Assembly (NCBI GenBank): GCA_005885515.1
Contig: VAWK01000016.1
Span: 55,963 to 119,962 of the forward strand
DNA from: Actinomycetota bacterium
GTDB taxonomy: Bacteria > Actinomycetota > Thermoleophilia > Solirubrobacterales > Solirubrobacteraceae
DNA length: 64,000 nucleotides
Reading direction: 5' to 3'
Of this stretch, positions 50,531 to 59,087 are shown piece after piece. Within the stretch, counting starts at the first letter, position 1, and each line of letters starts with the position of its first letter. Made by a program: the position numbers and the translations under genes. A model generated the notes under the pieces. It saw only the letters and a list, made by a program, of their open reading frames with translations. It ran no database searches and was not told where the DNA came from.

Positions 50531-52189
50531 TCAGCGCGCCCGCAGCGCGAGCAGCCGGTAGCCCGACCACGACGGACGGTAGCCGGCGCTGCCCGTGTAG
50601 GTGGCGGAGACGCGGTAGCGTGCGCCCGCGCGTAGCCGCAACAGGCTGAAGAAGCGCCCCGCGGGGTTCACGCTCAGCGCTATGCGCCGCGCCGCGATCC
50701 AGCGGCCGTGGCGCCGCACCTCGACCTTGATCACGACGCTGCCCCTGGTTGCCCTGCGGACGACGCCCGAGATCCTTGCCAGCGGCCCCCCTCCGTGCCT
50801 CGCTCGTGCGAGCCGCCGGGCCGCGCGTCCCTTCGCGTGGCGCCCGTGCTGGCGCCCGCGGGCGTGCGAGCTCGGGCCGCGCGAGCGCTTCCTGCCGCGC
50901 AAGCCTGCCGGCGCCCTGCGCGCTTTCGAGCCATGACGCGCGCCCACCAACCTGGTTTCGAGCGTCGTCCGTGTGGCCGCGGCCGCAGCTTCGGCCGCGC
51001 TCGACGGCGAGCCCTGCACGGTGCCGCTCAGCACCGCCCCGGAGGCCGGGGGGAGCGTGAGCGAGCTGACCCAGCTCCCACTCGCGTCTCGCATCGCGTT
51101 CGGGAGCGTGATCGTCTGGGTGGCCGAACCCGGCGGATTGACGAGCACCATCCCGCCGGTGAAGTCGCGCCGCAGCAGGTTGCTCCACGGGTGCCTCGCG
51201 TTGGTTGCTTCCCCGAGGTTCACGTTGAAGCCCTGCCACCAGCTGGTGGGCGTCTGTTCCTTTGCGCTGACGGCGTCGTTGCCCGTGGAGATCTCAAAGT
51301 AGCTGGCGAGGTTGTACTCCATGCCACGAGGATCCGAGGCCGATCCATCCATCACCACGCCGCGGCCGAGGCTGTGAACCTGGTCCACGAAGGCGAGCAG
51401 CGCATTCAGCGACCACCGTCCGCTCCCGCCTGTGAGGCCCGAGTCGTTCACGCCGCGCTCGAGCAGGATGTAGTTGGCCGATTCGATCTCACGGCGGATG
51501 CTCGGGTCGCTGGGGCCGGCGTCGCCGTTGGCAAACCAGAGCGCGTTGTGCACTATCTCCGCGGCCGGCAACGCGGCTCGGATTTCGGCCATGAATTGAG
51601 CCATGTACGCGCTCCACGCCGCCGGCGTGATCACGGCACCGCCGGCGCCGACGGGGGCGACATCCGTTTCGCTGGCGTCTCCCACTCGCTCTTCCATGTT
51701 GACGTCGTCCACGAACAGGCCGCGGTAGCCGTGCGCGAGGTGCCCCCGCGCCTGTTCGATCCAGTAGTGGCGGAAGGCGGGGTTCGAGATGTCGCCCGCG
51801 TACTGCGGGCAGGTTCCGTTCCCGCAGCCATAGGGGATGAACAGCTTGTTGCCCGCCGTGTCCCTGAGGATCCATTCGGGATGCTGCGAGGCGAGCGAGC
51901 TTTCGGTGTAGATCGCGTAGGCGTCGTCGTACATCCAGCCCTGCTGGTACCAGGCGGTCTTGTCGTCGAAGAACGGCGACCACACGATCATGCGCCACAT
52001 GTGTGCGCGCAACCAGGCCTGGGTTTCGAGCGATGCGCTGCTCGTGAAGGAGTCGAAGGACGAGTCGGCCGAGCGCACGAAGTGCACGCTGCCAGCCACG
52101 TCGGCCGATGCGCGACCGCCGAGGCCGCAGGCAAGTGCCGTGACGGTCAGCAAGGCGATGCTGGTCGCTTGACGGAGACCTCGACGCAT
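50531..52189 (-). CDS. Secreted glycoside-hydrolase-like (GHL15-type) protein with Arg-rich linker and C-terminal beta-sandwich-like domain
   Basis: Signal peptide; WSPFFDDKTAWYQQGWMYDDAYAIYTESSLASQHPEWILRDTAGNKLFIPYGCGNGTCPQYAGDISNPAFRHYWIEQARGHLAHGYRGLFVDDVNME. Confidence 0.8.
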   Translation of the reverse strand: MRRGLRQATSIALLTVTALACGLGGRASADVAGSVHFVRSADSSFDSFTSSASLETQAWLRAHMWRMIVWSPFFDDKTAWYQQGWMYDDAYAIYTESSLASQHPEWILRDTAGNKLFIPYGCGNGTCPQYAGDISNPAFRHYWIEQARGHLAHGYRGLFVDDVNMEERVGDASETDVAPVGAGGAVITPAAWSAYMAQFMAEIRAALPAAEIVHNALWFANGDAGPSDPSIRREIESANYILLERGVNDSGLTGGSGRWSLNALLAFVDQVHSLGRGVVMDGSASDPRGMEYNLASYFEISTGNDAVSAKEQTPTSWWQGFNVNLGEATNARHPWSNLLRRDFTGGMVLVNPPGSATQTITLPNAMRDASGSWVSSLTLPPASGAVLSGTVQGSPSSAAEAAAAATRTTLETRLVGARHGSKARRAPAGLRGRKRSRGPSSHARGRQHGRHAKGRAARRLARARHGGGPLARISGVVRRATRGSVVIKVEVRRHGRWIAARRIALSVNPAGRFFSLLRLRAGARYRVSATYTGSAGYRPSWSGYRLLALRAR

Positions 52190-52415
52190 GCGCTCTCCCT
52201 TCGGTAGCTGGGCGATCTCGCAGGAGACCCCTGGCTTTGCGCCCCCGGCTCACACCGGGTATGCCTTTGTCGTGGGCGAGCCCGCTCGCCCGCTCCGCGA
52301 TCACCTCCAACCTCGGACGCAGCGGCTCCAATGGCGAGCCCACGCGAGCGGCAGATGGACGCATGTTCGAGGCGGGCACGGCGCAGAGCACCGCGCCGGC
52401 CGGCATCGGGCGAGA

Positions 52416-53234
52416 TCAGTGCGCGGGTCGTGCCCGCTGCTGAACGCGTCCGCGCAGCTGTTTGCTTGCCCGTCTCAGGACACGCATCGGCGGGCTCTTC
52501 AGCAACGGCTCATAGCGATCGGTCAGCTTCAGCAGCACGATCGGCAGCGGGTCCGCGGCGCCGATCATCGCCCGCGTGATCTCATACGGCGCCCAGCTGC
52601 CCGAGCCGGTCGTCACGGCCGCGATCAAGCCGCTGTCGCGCGCCGCCGCGATCGCCTCCGGGCCGTACCGCCCGAACGGGTACGCGAAGGTCTGCACCGG
52701 GGCCCCGCCGATCTGTTCGAGCGCTGCCCGGCTTTCGCTGATCTCCCGCAGGCAAGCGTCGTAGTCCAGCGTCGAGAGATCCGGATGGGTCATCGTGTGC
52801 GCGCCCAGCTCCCATCCCTCGGCAACGAGCTCGCGCAGCTGGCTGCGGGTCATCATCGCGCCGTCGCCGCCCGGACCGATCCACGGGCTCGTCCGATCGA
52901 TGAAACCGATCGTCACGTACACGGTGGCCTTGATCGCGTACTCGCGCAGGATCGGCAGCGCCACCTCGTGGTTGTTGCGCATGCCGTCGTCGAAGGTCAG
53001 TGCCGCCAGGCCGGGCGGAGGCATGCCGCCGGCGCCGAGCCGTGCCAGCTCGGCCAGCGTGACGAAGCTGAAGCCGGCGGCCAGCAGCATCTCGACCTGC
53101 GCGCGAAAGCGATCGGGGGCCACGAGCAGCATGCTGAGGTCATCGCGCCTGCGCGACGGCGCCACGCCGTGATAGCCGAGCACGATCGGGCGGCGCCGGC
53201 GGATCTTCGTGAGCGTGTGGACGGCGGGCGTCAT
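52416..53234 (-). CDS. Polysaccharide deacetylase (NodB homology)
   Basis: VLGYHGVAPSRRRDDLSMLLV...AALTFDDGMRNNHEVALPILREYAIKATVYVTIGFID...ELGAHTMTHPDLS. Confidence 0.93.
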   Translation of the reverse strand: MTPAVHTLTKIRRRRPIVLGYHGVAPSRRRDDLSMLLVAPDRFRAQVEMLLAAGFSFVTLAELARLGAGGMPPPGLAALTFDDGMRNNHEVALPILREYAIKATVYVTIGFIDRTSPWIGPGGDGAMMTRSQLRELVAEGWELGAHTMTHPDLSTLDYDACLREISESRAALEQIGGAPVQTFAYPFGRYGPEAIAAARDSGLIAAVTTGSGSWAPYEITRAMIGAADPLPIVLLKLTDRYEPLLKSPPMRVLRRASKQLRGRVQQRARPAH

Positions 53235-53929
53235 GTTGACGGTGATGCGGCGCCGCGCGGCGCCGGCGCTCGCCGGGCAATTCGCGCACGCAGCTGGTCG
53301 AGCGCCGTGCTCACCACCGAGAAGTCATCGGAGAACGCGCTTCGCTCGTAGGAGAACAGAACGGCGAAATACGCCACGATCCCGGCGGGGACGGCGGCGG
53401 CGAAGTGGTGCCGCAGCAGGAACATGAGCCCGCCCGCGACGGCGCTGGCAAGCACCGGTCCGGCGAGCAGGCGGCAAGCTTGCACCCTGCCCCGCAGCTC
53501 GCCCGTGAGGAGGATGAGCGCCCCGGCCAGCGCGTCGGAGTAGTACTCCTCCAGGCGCGAATGATCGCGCGACACCTCGCGCGTCAGGACGATGTCCTGG
53601 CCGAAGAACCCGACCACGGTCACGATGCCCACGAACGAGAGCCCGAATGAGAAGATGCCGAGCTCGGAGGCGCCGAGCTTCCGCGCCAGGACGATGCACA
53701 GCGCCGCCGTTGCGATCTTCGAGCCGATGTCGGCGGTCGCGCGGAAGCCGGCGTTAAGCAGGATGCGCGAGGAGCGGGCGCCGGCGCCCACGCGCGGGCC
53801 GGCAGGGTCGCCGCGATCGCCGGCGGCGAGCTCGCTCTCGGCTCGCGTGCGGGCGACTGGCGGTCCCGGCCGGGCGCCGGCGTTGGGAGCGGGGTCCTCT
53901 CGCGCCTGCCCGGCGCCTGCTTGGCTCAT
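53231..53929 (-). pseudogene. Internally deleted oligosaccharide flippase (Wzx/MATE-like)
   Basis: N-terminal flippase segment (RILLNAGFRATADIGSKIATAALCIVLARKLGASELGIFSFGLSFVGIVTVVGFFGQDIVLTREVSRDHSRLEEYYSDALAGALIL) joins directly to a C-terminal-like segment (LLAGPVLASAVAGGLMFLLRHHF...YFAVLFSYERSAFSDDFSVV); 232 aa in total. Confidence 0.65.
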
Positions 53930-54402
53930 GCGCCCGGCCCCTTCGATTCGCGCTGGGACGGCGCGGACCGCGACGGCGCTGGCGCCAGGACCGTAGCCAG
54001 TGCGGGGGCAGCTCGATCATCTCCTTTGCGTCGCCCACACCGAGCCCGAAATGACGATACAGATCGGTTCGCCGAGCGAGGCCGGTGAGTGTGGCGTGTC
54101 GCTCTCATCGGATGGTTCCTCGCGTGTCTCAAGGGCCGGGGGGCGAGAGGGGCCGGCTACTCATCGCCGGGGGCCTGACGCCCTGGTCTCAGATCAGACC
54201 TGCGTCGGCACAACCGATCGCGGCAGCCACGCTCTGAGCCACACCACACCGTGCCTGGGGATGCGCGCGGCTAGCTGACGGCGCGACGTTGACCGGAACG
54301 GAGGTGTCGCGGCGTCGGTGGGCTGCAGCTAGTCTGGGGGGCCGTGAGGTCGCCGGTCTTTGAACGCGGTCCGCGAGCCCGCCCTCCCGGGGACGACCGA
54401 CG

Positions 54403-55221
54403 ATGAGCACGGGCCCGGAACGCTCGATCACCGCGCGCTACCTGGAGCGCATCGGGGTGCGCGAGACCCCGCGCGCGACCTGTCCCTTCGACCCCGGCTA
54501 TGACTTGGCGACCCTCGAGGGGCACATGGAGCAGAGCGGGCATCTGATGGGCAGCGTGAAGATCTCGATGGCCTGCTGGATGGTGGCTGCTGAGAGCGTG
54601 AGTCGTCGAAAGATCCGCGCCGTTACGCGGCTTGGCATCCCGGCCGTGGCCGGTGGCGGGCCGTTCGAGGTCGCCGTGGCACAGCATGCCCTGCCAGCCT
54701 ACCTGGACCTGTGCGCGGACATGGGGATCACTCGCATCGAGTGTGGGGAAGGCTTCACCGGGCTGAAGCTGCGGCCCGAGGAGGTCGTCGGCCTGGCCCG
54801 GGAGCGCGGGCTGGAGGTTGAGTTCGAGCTGGGCGAGAAGCACGCCGGACGCTTCACTGACGAGGCGACCGATGAGCTCATCGCGAACGGCAAGCGCTGG
54901 CTTCAGGCCGGCGCGGTACGCTTCGTTGTCGAGGCGCGCGAGAGCGCGGAGGATGTGGGCCTGTTCGTCGCTCCCGGTGGGTTGGATGCTCGCCAGGCCG
55001 ACCGGCTGGCCGAGGCCTTCGGCCTGGAGCAATTGCTGTTCGAGGCCCCCAACAAGGCCAGCCAGTTCGCGTTGATCGACCATTTCGGCCCCAACGTTCA
55101 GCTCGGCAACGTACGCCTCGAGGAGGTGCTGCGCGTGGAGATCTACCGCCGCGGGCTTCACTCGGACGCCTTTAGGCGCAGCGGCCTCCGCCCGCGCCCG
55201 CCGGCGGGCGCCGCCGCCTGA
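54403..55221 (+). CDS. comA: Phosphosulfolactate synthase (ComA family)
   Basis: SVKISMACWMVAAESVSRRKIRAVTRLGIPAVAGGGPFEVAVAQ...MGITRIECGEGFTGL...RFVVEARESAEDVGLF...LLFEAPNKASQFALIDHFGPNVQLGNV. Confidence 0.88.
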   Translation: MSTGPERSITARYLERIGVRETPRATCPFDPGYDLATLEGHMEQSGHLMGSVKISMACWMVAAESVSRRKIRAVTRLGIPAVAGGGPFEVAVAQHALPAYLDLCADMGITRIECGEGFTGLKLRPEEVVGLARERGLEVEFELGEKHAGRFTDEATDELIANGKRWLQAGAVRFVVEARESAEDVGLFVAPGGLDARQADRLAEAFGLEQLLFEAPNKASQFALIDHFGPNVQLGNVRLEEVLRVEIYRRGLHSDAFRRSGLRPRPPAGAAA

Positions 55222-55224
55222 ACC

Positions 55225-55951
55225 ATGCGCCAGGTGACGATCGGCTGTTTTGACGAACACCTGCCCTCGGTGGCGCGTGAATCCACGGTCGTGGCGATCG
55301 ACGTGATCCGCGCCACCACGACTGCGATCACGGGCTGTGGCCGCCGGACATCGCGTGTATCCGGCGGGCAGCATGGAGGCAGCCGTGAGGCTCGCAGCAG
55401 ACCTCGATCGACCGATACTCGCGGGCGAGCTCGGGGGCGTCCGGCCATACGGCTTTGACATGCAGAACAGCCCGTGCGAAATGCATGACATGAAGGACTG
55501 CTCGCGGCCCATGATCGTGCTTTCGACGTCGGGCACGCGCTTGATGATCGAGGGGGCCGACCGCGGCGTGTGTCATCCGGCGTGCCTGCGCAATGCAAGC
55601 GCGCAGGCCCGACATCTCGTGCGCGCCGGCGCCGACGTGGTGCTTCTCGCCGCAGACAGTCGCGGGGAGTTCCGCGAGGAGGACCGCCTTTGCGCCGCAC
55701 GCATCACCCGCGTGCTGGTGGAAGCGGGTCACAGCCTCAGCGCCCGGCTCACCGCGGAGGTGCTCGAGCGCTGGGGCGACGCCCCCGACGATGCCTTCCT
55801 GCACGGGCGCAGCGCACGGTACCTGCGCGACACGGCGCAGGAGCACGACCTGGACTTCGTGCTCGAGCACATCGACGACCTCTCGTCCGTCTACGCCGTT
55901 GAAAACGGCGAGGTCCGCGAGCTGACTAGCTCCGCAGCGCGAGCTCGCTGA
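55225..55951 (+). pseudogene. comB: 2-phosphosulfolactate phosphatase (ComB family), interrupted by a 1-nt frameshift
   Basis: Frame from 55225 encodes MRQVTIGCFDEHLPSVARESTVVAIDVIRATTTAIT; reading continues in the frame of 55337 as AVAAGHRVYPAGSMEAAVRLAADLDRPILAGELGGVRPYGFDMQNSPCEM...; extra G in GGG at 55332-55334. Confidence 0.8.
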
Positions 55952-57224
55952 TGGGTGGGCGGCGGCCGCCCCAGCGACCGAGCATGTGCCGGGGAAGCCA
56001 GTAGATGAGCACCCCAAGCCACAGCGCGAGGAAGGGCTGCGGATCGTCGGCCGCGAACCACGCCGCCTCGCGCACGCCCCGCAGCGAGCGCACCCAATCC
56101 CGCATCGTGAGCTCCCCGCGCCGGCGGTAGACGGCCGAAGAGGTCAGGTCCAGTGGCTCGACGATCCACCGCCGGCCCTCGGGCACGCTCGTGTTGGGCA
56201 CCTGTCGACCAGTGAGGTCGAGATACATCGCGCGCAGTACGTCGGTGCCGTCGGCGCTCACGAATAGGCGGAAGCTGCCGCCGATGCGCGGATTGACATC
56301 GAGCAGCTTGTACTGGCCGTCGCGGTGGTCGAAACGGTAGCCGATATCGAGGATTCCCCGGTAGCCGATCGCCTGGATTCCCCGGTAGCCGATCGCCTTC
56401 ATCAGGCGTGTAGTGATGTCATGCACCGAGCGATTGACTCCGCACACACCGAGGGTGGTGGCGCCGGTGTAGGGTGGGGATTGCCTGTTCTTCTTGCCAG
56501 TGAATCCAACCTTGCACTCGGATCGATCGTCGAAGTAGCCGTTGAACATCCACACGCTTTCCGGCGTGCCCGGGATGTATTCCTGGACCATCACGTTGGA
56601 ACCCTTGGGTGACTCCATGAGCCGGTAAGCGTGAAGTAGCTGGTCGCGGTCCTTGACGATGGCGACTCGCGGCGATGCCGACGGCGTGTCGCAGGCGTGG
56701 ACGCACTTGAGCACCGTCGGATAGCTCGTTCGATCGGCGAGTTGCAGCATATCGGCTTCAGAGCGAGGGAACAGCGACGCCGGTGTGGGCACGTCGTGCT
56801 TCTTGCACAGTTCATACATCTGGCGCTTGCAGGAGAGTTCTTGTGCAAGTCCGGCGCGCTGTCTGGGGAATAGAAACTCGCTCTCGAGCGCGGCCGCGTG
56901 GGTATCCACAAAGACGCTGCCAGCATCGTCGACCGGAACCAGGATCGGTCGGCCGAGCTTGCGTGCGAGCGTTTGCAGGGCATTCAGGGTCTGTTGGTCG
57001 CTTGAATCCCGTGGCAGCGATATCCAACCGCTGCTGTAACGCGAAACCCTTGGCGGTACCCAGCGCTCGCGGCAGACCCGATACACGGCCACGCCCATGC
57101 GGCCGGCGCTGCGCGCGATTGCCAGCGCGCCGTGGTTCAGGACGCCTCGGCTCAGCCCAAACACGACGATCGGCGTGCTGGCATCGAATGCGGCCGCTGG
57201 CGTTGCGCGTGGGGAATCCATCAC
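55926..57224 (-). CDS. ATP-grasp domain protein (carboxylate-amine ligase-like)
   Basis: SCKRQMYELCKKHDVPTPASLFPRS...VMVQEYIPGTPESVWMFNGYFD...YKLLDVNPRIGGSFRLFVSADG. Confidence 0.85.
   Translation of the reverse strand: MMDSPRATPAAAFDASTPIVVFGLSRGVLNHGALAIARSAGRMGVAVYRVCRERWVPPRVSRYSSGWISLPRDSSDQQTLNALQTLARKLGRPILVPVDDAGSVFVDTHAAALESEFLFPRQRAGLAQELSCKRQMYELCKKHDVPTPASLFPRSEADMLQLADRTSYPTVLKCVHACDTPSASPRVAIVKDRDQLLHAYRLMESPKGSNVMVQEYIPGTPESVWMFNGYFDDRSECKVGFTGKKNRQSPPYTGATTLGVCGVNRSVHDITTRLMKAIGYRGIQAIGYRGILDIGYRFDHRDGQYKLLDVNPRIGGSFRLFVSADGTDVLRAMYLDLTGRQVPNTSVPEGRRWIVEPLDLTSSAVYRRRGELTMRDWVRSLRGVREAAWFAADDPQPFLALWLGVLIYWLPRHMLGRWGGRRPPISELALRS
56351..56398. repeat. Exact 24-bp tandem duplication (2 copies)
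   Basis: GGATTCCCCGGTAGCCGATCGCCT at 56351-56374 and again at 56375-56398; encodes AIGYRGIQ-AIGYRGIL on the minus strand. Confidence 0.95.
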
Positions 57225-57414
57225 GTGGGGAGGAGACGTGGCTTGGAAAGGGGTCTCGTGTGGGCGTGAAACTGCTCGCTTGCGGTAAGTCCGCCGCTGC
57301 GCCCGAGGCGTTTGCCGAATTGTTCACCTCGGCTAGTCGAACGACGTACGCGGTATGAATTCACCTATTAACAAACTCGTTCGCGGCTAACCCGCGAGGC
57401 GGCGCGCTCTGGCA

Positions 57415-58263
57415 TTCAGGAGAATGTCAACACCCATTTCGATGTGACCGTATCATATTGGGACGCCGTCTATCGAGGTAAGGATCCACAGGAGTTATCT
57501 ATCAGCAGCGGCAGGCGGGCGTGCCCGAGTATGTTGATGACGGAGGCCTTCCGCCCGGAAAGCGAGTGCTGGAGATCGGATGCGGCGCAGGGCAACTTCA
57601 CCGTGCGGCTTGCGGAACGCAAGCTAATGATTTAACGCGCTCGACGCCAGCTCTGGAATGGTGGAGCTCGCCACGCGTCAGGCGCGCGAGGCGGGGTACG
57701 CGGACCATGTGTCAGTTTCACGGGCTGATTCGCACTCGCTTCCATTTGAGACAGGCCATTTTGACCTCGTGGTGGCCGTGGGCGTGATTGCCTGGCTGCA
57801 CTCGCCGGCGCAAGCGGCGGCGGAGGTGGCAGCGTGCCGACATCGGGGGGCAGTTGGTGCTCACGGCCGATAATGGCGCGCGTCTGTCCTCGTTCACCGA
57901 TCCTCGCCGAATGCCCGCCCTGACCCCCCTGCGGCGTCCGTACCACAAGCTGCGCAAGGGACCCGAGCAGGCCGTCTCGCACCTGCACTTCCCCGCCGGA
58001 TCGACCGCCTCGTGTCCGATGCCGGCCTGCAGACCATCGCGCGCCGAACGATCGGCTTTGGCCCGCTGACGCTGCCGGGTCGCCCGCTCCTTGGCGAGGC
58101 GCCTGCGATTCGCCGCCTCAGCAACCGGCTGCAGGCGCTCGCCGACGCGGACGCTCCGGGGCTGCAGCGGACCGGGTGGCACTACCTGGTGCGCGCCGTC
58201 AAGCGCTCACGCTGGTGGGCGTCGTCATCGCGGCCGGTCGTTGCGCGATGGCCGCGGCGGTAG
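57415..58263 (+). pseudogene. Decayed SAM-dependent methyltransferase with several frameshifts
   Basis: Consecutive pieces in alternating frames: TVSYWDAVYRGKDPQ / LPPGKRVLEIGCGAGQLH / MVELATRQAREAGYADHVSVSRADSHSLPFETGHFDLVVAVGVIAWLHSP / GGQLVLTADNGARLSSFTDPRRMPALTPLRRPYHKLR / RIDRLVSDAGLQTIARRTIGFGPLTLPGRPLLGEAP...GWHYLVRAVKR. Confidence 0.88.
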
Positions 58264-58989
58264 CGGCTCGCCGGCCAGGATCGCCGCGGGTGCGAGCAGG
58301 GTGAGCCATTCCTGCTGGCGACTTATCCCAGGCAGCTCCGGCTCGGCGCTGGCAAGCGCGTCGCGGATTCCCGGCGGTCGTTTGAAGTGGTCGTGCGCGT
58401 CGGAGGAGAGGTCGTGCACCAGCCCTTCACGCAGCAGCTCGATGCTGAAGCGGCGCACCGTCTGCCCGAACACGCCGGTGATCGACCCGGCCGTGATCGA
58501 GCAGAGCAGGCCAGCCTCGACTAGCCGCTGCAGGCGCGCGGGCTCCTGCTGAAACAGCGGTGAGCGCTCGGGATGGGCCAGCACGATCGACTCCTCCTGG
58601 CTGTGGATAGCCCGCAGCATCAAGTCGAAGTCACCGGCTGCCGTGGTGAGCGGGCACTCGAGCAGCAGATAGGGGCCGCTGCCAAGGCGAAGGCCGGCGA
58701 GCTCGCTGCGAGTTAGCTCTGTCAGGCGCGAGATCGCGATCTCGGCGCCGGTCTCGATCTGGAGGTCGATCCCCCGATCGCGCAGCGCATCCTGCAGCAT
58801 GACTGCGCGCTGGGGAATGAGCTGCGGCCGCACGCGCCACGTGTGATCGATGTGGGGGGTGGCGACCATCATGGTCGTTCCCGAGGCGGCCGCGGCCCCC
58901 GCCATGGCAAGTGCCTCGGGCAGGTTCGCAGGCCCGTCGTCGAGACCGGGCAGCACGTGGCAGTGGATGTCGATCACGCCTGCCACCAA
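58225..58989 (-). CDS. CpsB/CapC-type (PHP) tyrosine-protein phosphatase
   Basis: VIDIHCHVLPGLDDGPANLPEALAMAGAAAASGTTMMVATPHID...IVLAHPERSPLFQQEP...HDLSSDAHDHFKRPP. Confidence 0.92.
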   Translation of the reverse strand: MVAGVIDIHCHVLPGLDDGPANLPEALAMAGAAAASGTTMMVATPHIDHTWRVRPQLIPQRAVMLQDALRDRGIDLQIETGAEIAISRLTELTRSELAGLRLGSGPYLLLECPLTTAAGDFDLMLRAIHSQEESIVLAHPERSPLFQQEPARLQRLVEAGLLCSITAGSITGVFGQTVRRFSIELLREGLVHDLSSDAHDHFKRPPGIRDALASAEPELPGISRQQEWLTLLAPAAILAGEPLPPRPSRNDRPR

Positions 58990-59087
58990 CCTAGCTCGCA
59001 GAAGCCGGCGGCGCGAGGTGACCGTGCGGCACTTGCCTCCTGCGCACGGCCCTCGCGCGGTGTGGGCAGGCCGCCCAGGCGTGGCGC

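Noticed and set aside
55321-55345. Programmed ribosomal frameshift in comB
   Set aside because: No slippery heptamer or obvious downstream pseudoknot; simple 1-nt indel is the more economical explanation
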